DNA from: Candidatus Thioglobus perditus
GTDB taxonomy: Bacteria > Pseudomonadota > Gammaproteobacteria > PS1 > Pseudothioglobaceae
DNA length: 64,000 nucleotides
NCBI GenBank assembly: GCA_002909145.1
Contig: PNQY01000162.1
Location: 22,677 to 86,676 of the forward strand
Direction: 5' to 3'
Shown: positions 1-9,810 of the stretch, one piece after another
Layout: every line of letters starts with the position of its first letter
How positions within the stretch are numbered: position 1 is the first letter of the stretch
The notes under the pieces: model-generated
What the model was told of the DNA's origin: nothing
The model's input: the letters and a program-made list of their open reading frames with translations, nothing else
The model's database searches: none
Program-made: the position numbers and the translations under genes

Positions 1-1362
1 GAGCTAAGCTTACAAGTGCCTGTTTATATGGACGTGATGACTTATTTGGATAATCGTGATCTTAGGGAAGAAGTTTATAAAGCTTATGTGTCTAGAGCAT
101 CCGAGGTTGGTATTACATCTGCTGAGTTTGATAATCAAAAAATTATGAATGAGATTTTAGCATTAAGGCTAGAGATGTCTAAAATTTTGGGTTTTGATAA
201 TTATGCTCAGCTTTCTATTGAATCAAAAATGGTTAAAAGCACTGATCAAGTAGTGAGTTTCTTAGAAGACTTGGTGGATAAATCAAAACCTCAATCTCAA
301 TCAGAGCTCAATGAATTGTCAGAGTTTGCAGGAATTCAACTAAAGCCTTGGGATTTGGGTTTTTATTCTGAGCAATTAAAAGAGTCAAAATTTGGATTTA
401 AAAAGTCAGATTTAACACCTTATTTTCCAGAAGAGCAGGTGCTTAATGGTTTGTTCTCTACTATAGAAAATTTATACAAAGTTAATATTAAAAAGATTAA
501 AGAGGAAAGTTATCACGCAGATGTTAATGTATTAGAAATTAGTAGCAATAAAGATGTTATTGGCAGAATTTATTTAGACCTGTACGCTAGAGAAGACAAG
601 CGTGGTGGGGCCTGGATGGCTGATTATCAGCCATTAATGCAAGATAATAAACCAGTTGCCTTTGTGGTGTGTAATTTAAACTCTCCATCTAAAGATAAGC
701 CAGCACTATTTGAATTTGATGAAATTGTAACAATCTTTCATGAGTTTGGTCACGCACTGCATCATGTATTAACTAAGGTTGAATATCCTTGCGCAGCAGG
801 TATTGCTGGTGTGCCTTGGGACGGGGTTGAGCTCCCTAGTCAATACATGGAGTTCTTTTGTTATGAGAAGTCTGTAGTTAAAAAAATATCCAAACATTAT
901 CAAACTGGTGAATCATTGCCAGACGATCTGTATGAAAAAATAATTGCTTCTAAAAATTTCCAGTCTGCTATGGGTATGTTAAGACAGTGTGAATTCTCTT
1001 TATGGGATATTAAAACGCACACATCTAATATTGATACTTATGAAGTTTTATCAAAGGTTAGAGAGCAGACAGCATTAATGGATAGTATTGACGAAAATCG
1101 ATTTTTAAATACTTTCGGTCATATTTTTGCAGGTGGTTATGCTGCAGGTTATTTTAGTTACAAATGGGCAGAGGTATTAGCAGCCGATGCTTACTATTAT
1201 GTAAAAGACCAGGGTGGAATAGGGTCTAATGCTTCACTAGATTTTCAGCACAAGATATTAGAAGTGGGTGGGAGTCTAGATTTTATGGATCAATATATTA
1301 AGTTTAGAGGCTCAAAACCGACTGTTGATGCGTTATTGCACGCTAACGGAATCATCGGCTAA
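1..1362 (+). CDS. prlC: Oligopeptidase A (M3 family zinc metallopeptidase), 3' part only
   Basis: Cytosolic zinc endopeptidase that degrades short peptides, including cleaved signal peptides. The reading frame is open from base 1, so the gene starts before the window and the GTG at 16 is not its start. About 453 C-terminal residues are visible of the roughly 680 usual for the family. The zinc motif HEFGH (codons at 739-753) and the downstream YMEFFCYE segment that supplies the third ligand are intact. The C-terminal thimet-oligopeptidase domain looks complete. The small membrane protein at 1419 follows on the same strand. Family assignment is secure; the N-terminus cannot be judged. Confidence 0.93.
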   Translation, partial: ELSLQVPVYMDVMTYLDNRDLREEVYKAYVSRASEVGITSAEFDNQKIMNEILALRLEMSKILGFDNYAQLSIESKMVKSTDQVVSFLEDLVDKSKPQSQSELNELSEFAGIQLKPWDLGFYSEQLKESKFGFKKSDLTPYFPEEQVLNGLFSTIENLYKVNIKKIKEESYHADVNVLEISSNKDVIGRIYLDLYAREDKRGGAWMADYQPLMQDNKPVAFVVCNLNSPSKDKPALFEFDEIVTIFHEFGHALHHVLTKVEYPCAAGIAGVPWDGVELPSQYMEFFCYEKSVVKKISKHYQTGESLPDDLYEKIIASKNFQSAMGMLRQCEFSLWDIKTHTSNIDTYEVLSKVREQTALMDSIDENRFLNTFGHIFAGGYAAGYFSYKWAEVLAADAYYYVKDQGGIGSNASLDFQHKILEVGGSLDFMDQYIKFRGSKPTVDALLHANGIIG

Positions 1363-1418
1363 AACTTTTTAAAACTGTGTAAAATTCACGTTTAATTATA
1401 TTAAAACATATTTAAAAA

Positions 1419-1634
1419 ATGATTAAATTTATCTTAAGTGTTATTATTATTCTGGCTTTAATTGGTGGAGCCATACAGTTTGTATCAACTGAAGAGAGCT
1501 GGTCTTTAGTGGTTAACAAAGAGGCAGCTTTAAATAGTGTTCAAAACGGCGCTGTAACAGTATATGAATTTATAAAAGAATTAATTTCTGATGCAGATAA
1601 AATTAAAGGTGTTGATCTAACTCTAGAAAAATAA
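1419..1634 (+). CDS. Small single-pass membrane or secreted protein, function unknown
   Basis: A 71-residue protein I do not recognise. Residues 3-22 are strongly hydrophobic (IKFILSVIIILALIGGAI) and can act as a membrane anchor or uncleaved signal. The remaining roughly 48 residues are polar and mildly acidic and would face the periplasm. There is no cysteine and no clear Shine-Dalgarno sequence. It lies 56 bases after prlC and ends 9 bases before the convergent fabF stop. The pattern (anchor plus short soluble tail, AT-rich codons like the neighbours) suggests a real gene rather than a chance frame, but no function can be given. Confidence 0.6.
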   Translation: MIKFILSVIIILALIGGAIQFVSTEESWSLVVNKEAALNSVQNGAVTVYEFIKELISDADKIKGVDLTLEK

Positions 1635-1664
1635 TACTTTTATCTATACTTTGGATAAAAGTAT
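1634..1664. terminator. Bidirectional hairpin between convergent genes
   Basis: A perfect 11-bp inverted repeat (ATACTTTTATC at 1634-1644 and GATAAAAGTAT at 1654-1664) with a 9-base loop sits across the stop codons of the small membrane protein gene and fabF. There is no long T-run on either side, so it may act as a weak terminator or as a 3'-end stabiliser for both transcripts. Confidence 0.5.
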
Positions 1665-2882
1665 AGTGCCGTTAGTGCCACCAAATCCAAATGAATTAGA
1701 TATTGCATGATTCATTTTCATTTCTCGTGCCTCGTTGGCAGCATAATCTAAGTCACAATCAGGGTCTTGATTAATAATGTTGATTGTTGGCGGTGCAACC
1801 TGATCTTGAATGGCGAGTGCGGTAAATATAGCCTCAATTCCACCTGCAGCTCCAAGTAGATGTCCTGTCATTGATTTTGTAGAGCTCATTACAATATTGT
1901 AAGCATGATCACCTAATGCTAGTTTAGCAGCGTCAGTTTCAGCTTGATCTCCAGCGGGAGTAGAAGTTCCGTGAGCATTAATATAGTCTATTTGATCAGC
2001 ATTTACGCCTGCATTGCGCATTGCGTTTTTCATGCATCGTGCTGCACCCTCGCCACCTTTTGAAGGTAGAGTCATATGATAAGCATCGCCACTCATTCCA
2101 TAGCCAGATACTTCAGCATAAATTTTAGCTCCACGTGCTTTGGCGTGTTCGTATTCCTCTAGCACTACAACACCTGCTCCATCTCCAAGTACAAAACCAT
2201 CACGGTCTTTATCCCAAGGTCGTGAGGCAGTTGCAGGGTCATCATTACGGGTTGATAATGCTCTAGCTGCAGCAAAACCTCCAAGGCCACAATTAGTGGT
2301 TGACATTTCAGCACCGCCAGCAATCATCACATCAGCGTCGCCATATTCAATTAAACGTGAGGCATCGCCAATATTATGCGTACCAGTAGTACAGGCAGTA
2401 ACAATGGCAAAGTTTGGCCCTTTAAGTCCATATTTGATAGACAGATTGCCAGAAATCATATTAATGATAGAAGAGGGTACAAAGAATGGAGATATGCGCT
2501 TGGCGCCTTTTTCTCTAAATAAATCTGCTGTTTTTTCAATGGTGCCTAATCCACCAATTCCAGCTCCAATTGCAACGCCAATACGTTCGGCATTTTGTTC
2601 AGTTACTTCAATACCACTATCTTCTATAGCTTGTATACCTGCAGCCATACCATAATGAATAAAAGTATCCATTTTTTTAGCATCTTTGGGTTTTAGATAA
2701 TCACTAATTTCAAAATTTTTAACAGATCCACCAAATTTAACTGATTGACCCTCAGTTTCAATATTTGATAAAGAGGCGATACCAGAATTACCATTTAGGA
2801 TGTTATCCCAAGACTCTTTAACATTTAAGCCAACTGGGCAAACTATGCCCAAACCTGTTATTACAACTCTTCTTTTGCTCAT
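1644..2882 (-). CDS. fabF: 3-oxoacyl-[ACP] synthase II
   Basis: Condensing enzyme of fatty acid elongation: joins malonyl-ACP to an acyl-ACP and releases CO2, in the cytosol. At 412 residues it has the usual length. The Cys-His-His triad is present: Cys164 in TACTTGTHN, His in NAHGTSTP and His in MTGHLLGAAGG. The N-terminus MSKRRVVITGLG is typical of the family. It lies downstream of acpP, as in many bacteria, separated by a terminator hairpin that may hold fabF expression below that of acpP. No anomaly seen. Confidence 0.97.
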   Translation of the reverse strand: MSKRRVVITGLGIVCPVGLNVKESWDNILNGNSGIASLSNIETEGQSVKFGGSVKNFEISDYLKPKDAKKMDTFIHYGMAAGIQAIEDSGIEVTEQNAERIGVAIGAGIGGLGTIEKTADLFREKGAKRISPFFVPSSIINMISGNLSIKYGLKGPNFAIVTACTTGTHNIGDASRLIEYGDADVMIAGGAEMSTTNCGLGGFAAARALSTRNDDPATASRPWDKDRDGFVLGDGAGVVVLEEYEHAKARGAKIYAEVSGYGMSGDAYHMTLPSKGGEGAARCMKNAMRNAGVNADQIDYINAHGTSTPAGDQAETDAAKLALGDHAYNIVMSSTKSMTGHLLGAAGGIEAIFTALAIQDQVAPPTINIINQDPDCDLDYAANEAREMKMNHAISNSFGFGGTNGTILLSKV

Positions 2883-2902
2883 AATACTTATCTAAAAAAA
2901 TA

Positions 2903-2940
2903 TAAAAAAAGGCGCTAAATTCAAAGAATAAAGCGCCTTA
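2903..2940 (-). terminator. Rho-independent terminator/attenuator between acpP and fabF
   Basis: Read on the minus strand, AAGGCGCT (2939-2932) pairs with AGCGCCTT (2916-2909) across a 15-base loop, followed directly by a run of T. This is a standard intrinsic terminator 23 bases after the acpP stop and before fabF. It would end most acpP transcripts and let a fraction read into fabF. Confidence 0.8.
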
Positions 2941-2963
2941 GCGTTTAAGTTAATAAACGGAAA

Positions 2964-3191
2964 TTACAAATTATTGTTAACGTAATCTATTGCTTGTTGA
3001 ACAGTTGTAATATTTTCTGCTTGATCGTCAGGGATTTCACAGTCAAACTCTTCTTCAAGAGACATTACTAATTCAACAGTATCTAAAGAATCTGCGCCTA
3101 AATCGTCAATAAAAGAGGCGTTATTATCAATATCACCACTTACATCTAATTGTTCAGCTACAACGTTTTTTACTCTTTCCTCAATGCTCAT
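2964..3191 (-). CDS. acpP: Acyl carrier protein
   Basis: Carries growing acyl chains on a 4'-phosphopantetheine arm for fatty acid, lipid A and lipoate synthesis. The 75-residue acidic protein has the [10 protein letters not shown] motif; Ser35 is the prosthetic-group site. Shine-Dalgarno AAGGGAA lies about 5 bases before the ATG, and a TATAAT -10 box (plus-strand 3212-3217) lies just upstream. It supplies the substrates of FabF next door and of LpxA, LpxD, FabZ and LipB encoded elsewhere in this window. Confidence 0.98.
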   Translation of the reverse strand: MSIEERVKNVVAEQLDVSGDIDNNASFIDDLGADSLDTVELVMSLEEEFDCEIPDDQAENITTVQQAIDYVNNNL

Positions 3192-3211
3192 TTGTTATTC
3201 CCTTTAAATAG

Positions 3212-3217
3212 ATTATA
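3212..3217 (-). promoter_or_regulatory. Likely acpP -10 box
   Basis: TATAAT on the minus strand, 20 bases before the acpP start codon, leaving a short leader that contains AAGGGAA. The -35 is weak (TTTAAA about 16 bases upstream). Confidence 0.45.
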
Positions 3218-3269
3218 AAATTGATATTTTATCTTTAAATAAAGCCAATACAAGACTAAATTTAAAAAA

Positions 3270-3947
3270 TTATTGATATTTTGTAGGATCAGCTATATGC
3301 GCTTCTTTAAATCCTAATTTCCTATATTCGCAAGCATCACACATGCCACAAGCTTTGCCATTTTTGTCTGCTTGATAGCATGTTGTTGTAAGTGAATAGT
3401 CGATTCCAAGCTCTATGCCTTTTGTAATAATTTGTGATTTATCTAATTTAATAAGAGGAGTGTGTATTTTTAATTTATTACCTTCAACTCCTTGTTTGGT
3501 AGCTAGATTGGCCATAGCCTCAAAAGCATCTATGTATTCTTTTCTACAGTCTGGGTATCCAGAATAGTCCGCAACATTAACTCCAATAAATATGTTTTGA
3601 CAGCCTAGTACTTCTGCCCAGGCAGTAGCATAAGACAAAAATATTGTATTACGAGCAGGGACATAAGTAACCGGTATTTCATCACTTTGGATAAATTTAG
3701 GTACATCTATATTTTTATCGGTGAGCGCAGAGCCTCCAATATCAGATAATGATATTTTCATTGTTCTATGTTCAACAACATTAAAGATATTGGCAATATT
3801 TGTAGCTGATTTTAGCTCTGATTTTTGCTTTTGACCGTAGTCAAAACTAAGGGCATAGCATTCATACCCTAATGAATTGGCAATTGCTAGCGTGGTAGTT
3901 GAATCTAGTCCGCCAGATAGTAAGATTACAGCCTTGTTGTTAGACAT
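3270..3947 (-). CDS. queC: 7-cyano-7-deazaguanine synthase
   Basis: Converts 7-carboxy-7-deazaguanine to preQ0 with ammonia and ATP in queuosine biosynthesis. The PP-loop SGGLDSTT is at residues 11-18, and the C-terminal zinc cluster shows Cys in TTTCYQ, CGMC and DAC. At 225 residues the length is normal. The start overlaps the 3' end of parE by 8 bases, so the two are translationally coupled and expressed together, although their functions are unrelated. No other queuosine gene is in the window. Confidence 0.96.
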   Translation of the reverse strand: MSNNKAVILLSGGLDSTTTLAIANSLGYECYALSFDYGQKQKSELKSATNIANIFNVVEHRTMKISLSDIGGSALTDKNIDVPKFIQSDEIPVTYVPARNTIFLSYATAWAEVLGCQNIFIGVNVADYSGYPDCRKEYIDAFEAMANLATKQGVEGNKLKIHTPLIKLDKSQIITKGIELGIDYSLTTTCYQADKNGKACGMCDACEYRKLGFKEAHIADPTKYQ

Positions 3948-5823
3948 TAGCTAAGTTGCCTTTTTCTTCTAACCATTTCTTTCTATCTGTTGCACGCTTT
4001 TTACTTAGAAGCATATCCATGGTTTGAAATACTTGCAATGGATTGTCTAATGTTAACTGTATTAGACGTCTAGTATCAGGCAGCATAGTTGTTTCTCTAA
4101 GCTGAGAAGGGTTCATCTCACCTAGACCTTTAAAGCGCTGAACTTGAATTTTAACACGCTTATTTTCATTTTCTATTTTTCTAACAATACTGTCTCGCTC
4201 ACCATCATCAAGAGCATAATAAACTTGTTTGCCAGCATCTACTCTGTATAGCGGAGGCATAGCAACAAACACGTGACCATCTTTAATTAGCTTAGGAAAA
4301 TGCTTAACAAACAATGTGCATATTAAGGTGGCAATGTGTGCACCATCAGAGTCGGCATCCGCAAGAATACAAATCTTGCCATATCTTAATCCAGAGATAT
4401 CGTCATTATTAGGCTCTAATCCAATTGCAACACTAATGTCGTGTATTTCATTGCTAGATAGCACTTGTTCTGAATCAACTTCCCAGGTGTTTAATATTTT
4501 TCCACGCAATGGCAATATAGCCTGATATTCCTTATCTCTAGCTTGTTTTGCAGATCCTCCTGCAGAGTCACCTTCAACTAAAAAAACTTCAGTTTGATCA
4601 AGATCATTGCTAATACAGTCAGATAATTTTCCTGGAAGGGCGGGGCCGCTAACAATTTTCTTGCGCACCACTTTTTTGTTAGTTTTGAGGCGTGATTGGG
4701 CATTTGTTATTGCTAGTTCAGCTATTTTTTCTGCTGTACTGGTGTGTTGGTTTAGCCAAAGACTAAATGCATCTTTTACAATGCTTGATACAAATCCAGC
4801 GCATTCTCTTGATGATAGCCTCTCTTTGGTTTGTCCAGAGAATTGAGGGTCTAAAATTTTAATAGACAATACGTAGGCAATTTTTTGCCAAACATCATCA
4901 GGGGTTAGTTTGATATTTTTGGGAATCAAATTTCTAAACTCACAAAACTCTTTTAAGGCCTCAGTAAGTCCAGATCTTAATCCGTTTACATGGGTTCCAC
5001 CGCCTATAGTTGGAATTAGATTTACATAGCTTTCTGCAACTACATTAGAGTTATATTCAGTCCAGGCCAATGAGCAATTAAGCTGCTGCTCATCTGATTC
5101 ATAATTAACAATAAATGGCTTTTCTGGTAGGCAATCTAGGCCATCAAGTGACATAGATAGATAATCTTTAAGCCCTTCTTCATACATCCATTTATCTGTT
5201 GTTTCATCAATTTCATTGTGAAAATTAATTTCAAGTCCAGGACATAGTACAGCTTTAGAGCGAAGGTTATGACGCAATCTCTTTGCTGAGAATTTGTCAG
5301 TATCAAAAAACTGAGCATCAGGAACAAATTTTACTGTTGTTCCGGTGTTGCGCTTACCAACGGTTGATATTTGTTCTAGCTCTGTTTTTACAGACCCACC
5401 TGCAAAGCTAATATAGTATTCTTTTGCATCTCTTTTTATCCAAATCTCTACTAAAGATGATAAGGCGTTAACTACAGAAATACCAACGCCATGCAACCCT
5501 CCAGAGAATTGATATGAGTCATTGGAGAACTTGCCTCCAGCATGAAGCTTAGTAAGAATTACCTCAACACCTGGTCTGTTTTCTTTTGAGTGAATATCAA
5601 CAGGCATTCCACGACCATTGTCTTCAACAGAAAGCGAACCATTTTTGTATAAAACAACATTGATTCTATTGGCATGACCAGCAACGGCTTCATCTACACT
5701 ATTGTCAATAACCTCTTGAGCTAAGTGATTTGGGCGCTCGGTCTCGGTGTACATTCCCGGGCGTTTCCTTACTGGCTCTAATCCGGTTAATACCTCAATT
5801 GAAGAAGAATCGTAATTACTCAT
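3940..5823 (-). CDS. parE: DNA topoisomerase IV subunit B
   Basis: ATPase subunit of topoisomerase IV, which decatenates daughter chromosomes together with ParC (not in this window). The GHKL ATPase domain is N-terminal (ADVIDNSVDEA-like segment, GLHGVG loop) and the Toprim domain shows EGDSAGGSAKQ and DADSDGAHI. I place the start at the ATG at 5823, giving 627 residues and MSNYDSSSIEVLTGLEPV, which aligns with known ParE N-termini. The frame extends to a TTG at 5838, but that adds five unsupported residues. ParE rather than GyrB is favoured by the length, which lacks the GyrB insertion. Confidence 0.95.
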   Translation of the reverse strand: MSNYDSSSIEVLTGLEPVRKRPGMYTETERPNHLAQEVIDNSVDEAVAGHANRINVVLYKNGSLSVEDNGRGMPVDIHSKENRPGVEVILTKLHAGGKFSNDSYQFSGGLHGVGISVVNALSSLVEIWIKRDAKEYYISFAGGSVKTELEQISTVGKRNTGTTVKFVPDAQFFDTDKFSAKRLRHNLRSKAVLCPGLEINFHNEIDETTDKWMYEEGLKDYLSMSLDGLDCLPEKPFIVNYESDEQQLNCSLAWTEYNSNVVAESYVNLIPTIGGGTHVNGLRSGLTEALKEFCEFRNLIPKNIKLTPDDVWQKIAYVLSIKILDPQFSGQTKERLSSRECAGFVSSIVKDAFSLWLNQHTSTAEKIAELAITNAQSRLKTNKKVVRKKIVSGPALPGKLSDCISNDLDQTEVFLVEGDSAGGSAKQARDKEYQAILPLRGKILNTWEVDSEQVLSSNEIHDISVAIGLEPNNDDISGLRYGKICILADADSDGAHIATLICTLFVKHFPKLIKDGHVFVAMPPLYRVDAGKQVYYALDDGERDSIVRKIENENKRVKIQVQRFKGLGEMNPSQLRETTMLPDTRRLIQLTLDNPLQVFQTMDMLLSKKRATDRKKWLEEKGNLANV

Positions 5824-5863
5824 ATTTAACCAACTCAAGAATATATTTTGACAAGTATCATAC

Positions 5864-5896
5864 CAAAAAAAAGCCCCGTAAAAACGAGGCTTTTGT
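5864..5896 (-). terminator. Strong intrinsic terminator after groL
   Basis: On the minus strand a 10-bp stem with one mismatch (AAAGCCTCGT with ACGGGGCTTT, plus-strand 5870-5879 and 5884-5893) and a 4-base loop is followed by eight or more T. It lies about 135 bases after the groL stop and closes the long run of genes that begins near 18117. The parE start lies just beyond it. Confidence 0.88.
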
Positions 5897-6030
5897 GGTT
5901 AACTAAAATAACCAGTATTTTTTCTTATAAGTAAAGCAAGTTTATGAAATATGTAATGAGTTTGGTAAATCTAAACTACTAAATATTTTTAAAACTTAAC
6001 GCAACTTATAGAGAAAAGGAGTGTTGATTT

Positions 6031-7677
<1,647 letters not shown>

Positions 7678-7688
7678 TTAATTCTCCT

Positions 7689-7976
7689 TTACTTAATAAT
7701 TGCAACAATATCTGATTCGTTCATTACAAGAAGTGTTTCGCCATCAGCTTTAATTTCAGTGCCAGCAAATTGACTAAACAGTACTTGATCGCCAACTTTT
7801 ACTTCCATAGCAACTATTTCACCACTATCTGTAACTTTACCGCTTCCAACGGCTATAACTTCCCCTTCAGAGGGCTTTTCACTAGCCGAATCAGGAATAA
7901 TTAAACCACTTGCTGTTGTTTTTTCTTCTTCTGTTCTACGAACAATTACGCGATCACGCGTGGGATGAATGTTCAT
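7689..7976 (-). CDS. groS: 10 kDa co-chaperonin GroES
   Basis: Heptameric lid of the GroEL cage. The 95 residues include the mobile loop (EEEKTTASGLIIPDSA) and the conserved start MNIHPTRDRVIVRR. A Shine-Dalgarno AGGAG lies just before the ATG. It begins 67 bases after the rpoH stop; I see no clear sigma-32 promoter (CTTGAA with a CCCCAT-like -10) in that gap, so its heat-shock promoter is either inside rpoH, degenerate or absent. Confidence 0.97.
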   Translation of the reverse strand: MNIHPTRDRVIVRRTEEEKTTASGLIIPDSASEKPSEGEVIAVGSGKVTDSGEIVAMEVKVGDQVLFSQFAGTEIKADGETLLVMNESDIVAIIK

Positions 7977-8043
7977 TTTTTCTCCTAATAATAAACAATA
8001 AATTTTAAATTAAAGCTTGAATGTTTAAGCTTGTATAGTTAGA

Positions 8044-8886
8044 TTAAAGATCTTGATCTTGTAGGCTAACCTTTAGCTTTTGCATGGCTTTATTTTCAAG
8101 TTGACGAACCCTTTCTGCAGAAACACCATACTTGTCTGCTAAAGTATGTAGGGTTGTTTTTTCTTCTTTCAAGTATCTAGACTGTAAAATATCTAAACTT
8201 CTTTCATCTAGAGAAGATAAAGCTTTATAAAGTTGTTGTTGTTGATTTTTTTGTGAGTCATCACTTAGTAATAGCTGCTCAGGTGTTTGGGTGTTTTTAT
8301 TAGTTAAATAATGCTCTGGAGCATTATAATCTTCATCGTCAGGCGCCTCAAAGGCAACATCATTAAACTGCAAACGTGATTCCATCTCCAGTACATCTTT
8401 GCGACGAACACCCAAATCATTGGCAATCTCATCAGCTTGATCTTTAGTAAGTGAGTTGTATATTTGTGCTTTTGCTTGCTTAAGTTTAAAGAATAATTTA
8501 CGCTGTGCTTTGGTTGTAGCTACTTTAACAATCTTCCAATTCTTAAAAATAAACTCATGAATCTCAGCACGAATCCAATAGACTGCAAATGAGGCTAATC
8601 TTACATTCCTATGAGGGTTGAATTTTTTAACAGCCTTCATAAGGCCAATTGTCCCTTCTTGTACCAGGTCAGCTTGTTCAAGACCGTAGCCTTTGTATCC
8701 ATGGGCAATAAATGCAACAAATCTCATATGCGATAGAACTAGTTTTCTTGCCGCGCTTAAATCATGATTTTCGTATAATTGAATTGCCAACTCACGTTCT
8801 TCTTCCGCACTAAGAATAGGGGGGTATTTTTGAACTTCTAAGCTCGAAGAGCTTCTAGTAACTGGTAAGGCTAATTCTGGACTCAT
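8044..8886 (-). CDS. rpoH: RNA polymerase heat-shock sigma factor (sigma-32)
   Basis: Directs RNA polymerase to heat-shock promoters. The 280-residue protein has sigma-70 region 2 (QADLVQEGTIGLMKAV, FASFAVYWIRAEI-like) and the RpoH-specific box QRKLFFKL after region 2, followed by region 4 (DERSLDILQSRYL, helix-turn-helix YGVSAERVRQLENKAM). The RpoH box separates it from RpoD and RpoS. It lies directly upstream of groS-groL, its classic targets, and 49 bases after gmk, whose 3' end holds a TATAAT-like sequence that could serve as a promoter. Confidence 0.95.
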   Translation of the reverse strand: MSPELALPVTRSSSSLEVQKYPPILSAEEERELAIQLYENHDLSAARKLVLSHMRFVAFIAHGYKGYGLEQADLVQEGTIGLMKAVKKFNPHRNVRLASFAVYWIRAEIHEFIFKNWKIVKVATTKAQRKLFFKLKQAKAQIYNSLTKDQADEIANDLGVRRKDVLEMESRLQFNDVAFEAPDDEDYNAPEHYLTNKNTQTPEQLLLSDDSQKNQQQQLYKALSSLDERSLDILQSRYLKEEKTTLHTLADKYGVSAERVRQLENKAMQKLKVSLQDQDL

Positions 8887-8935
8887 TTATTGCAAATAAT
8901 TAAATGTTAATATTATTGAGGCTTGATATTATATG

Positions 8936-9541
8936 TTATATCAATTGCTTAAGCAAACCCTTGTTTTTATTAGATTGCTGTTCAAGACTAAGACGTTGAG
9001 AAGATACGATAATTGATAAATCTTCAAGAGCTTTATCAAAGTTATCATTAATAACTAGATAGTCAAATTCACTAAAATGTTGCATTTCGCTTACTGCATC
9101 TTGCATCCTTCTATCAATTATCGCTTGATTATCTTGCCCTCTATTGGTTAATCTTTTTCTTAATGCGTCTTTAGAAGGTGGAAGTATAAAGATACTAATG
9201 GCATTAGTAAAAACCTCTTTTACCTGTCTAGCTCCTTGCCAGTCAATTTCTAAAATAACATCAGTTTCAGATTTTAATAAATCTTTTACAGTTTGTTTGG
9301 CGCTACCGTAATAATTATCAAATACTTTTGCGGATTCAATAAATCCATTGTTTTTGTTAATTTGATCAAATTCTTTCTTAGATACAAAGAAATAGTTTTT
9401 TCCGTGTTCTTCTCCAGATCTAGCTGTGCGAGTTGTGTGAGATATGGATACACACAAATCTTTAGTTTGCTCAATCAAGGCCTTAACAAGGGAGGTTTTT
9501 CCACAGCCGGAAGGGGCTGCAATTACAAATAGATTAGACAT
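8936..9541 (-). CDS. gmk: Guanylate kinase
   Basis: Phosphorylates GMP to GDP using ATP. P-loop APSGCGKTS at residues 9-17, GMP-binding segment SISHTTRTARSGE with the conserved Arg residues, and the usual length of 201 residues. The start codon overlaps the yggX stop by one base (TAATG), so translation is coupled. It is normally found near rpoZ/spoT; here it sits in the envelope run between yggX and rpoH. Confidence 0.97.
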   Translation of the reverse strand: MSNLFVIAAPSGCGKTSLVKALIEQTKDLCVSISHTTRTARSGEEHGKNYFFVSKKEFDQINKNNGFIESAKVFDNYYGSAKQTVKDLLKSETDVILEIDWQGARQVKEVFTNAISIFILPPSKDALRKRLTNRGQDNQAIIDRRMQDAVSEMQHFSEFDYLVINDNFDKALEDLSIIVSSQRLSLEQQSNKNKGLLKQLI

Positions 9542-9810
9542 TATTTTGTTGGAGTATAACCTTCAATGCTATCAGCCCCTTCTGCAGAAAAAAAGAATTT
9601 ATCCATTTGTTCTTTTAGGTATGTTTGTGCACTAGCATCCATCATGCTTAAGTTGTTTTCATTAATTAACATGGTTTGATGATCAAGCCATAATTGCCAT
9701 CCTTGCTTTGAAACATTGGCAAGTATTTTTTGTCCTAGATCGCCAGGGTATGGCGCTCTATCTAGTCCTTCTAGCTCTTGATTAAGTTTTACACATTGTA
9801 CTGTACTCAT
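9541..9810 (-). CDS. yggX: Fe(2+)-trafficking / oxidative-damage protection protein
   Basis: Small cytosolic protein that protects iron-sulfur clusters and takes part in iron handling. I place the start at the ATG at 9810, giving 89 residues (MSTVQCVKLNQELEGLDRAP), the family length, with the conserved cysteine at position 6 and YPGDLGQKI. The frame continues upstream into murJ, but those residues are low-complexity and unlike the family. The start overlaps the murJ stop by four bases (ATGA), and the stop overlaps the gmk start. Confidence 0.95.
   Translation of the reverse strand: MSTVQCVKLNQELEGLDRAPYPGDLGQKILANVSKQGWQLWLDHQTMLINENNLSMMDASAQTYLKEQMDKFFFSAEGADSIEGYTPTK

Noticed and set aside
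16..18. GTG at 16 as the start of prlC
   Set aside because: The frame is open to the window edge with family-like sequence, so the gene is cut by the window.
2140..2655. 171-residue open frame antisense to fabF
   Set aside because: It lies wholly within fabF, whose protein is strongly conserved; the antisense product is low-complexity (Ser/Pro/Ile-rich), a common shadow effect.
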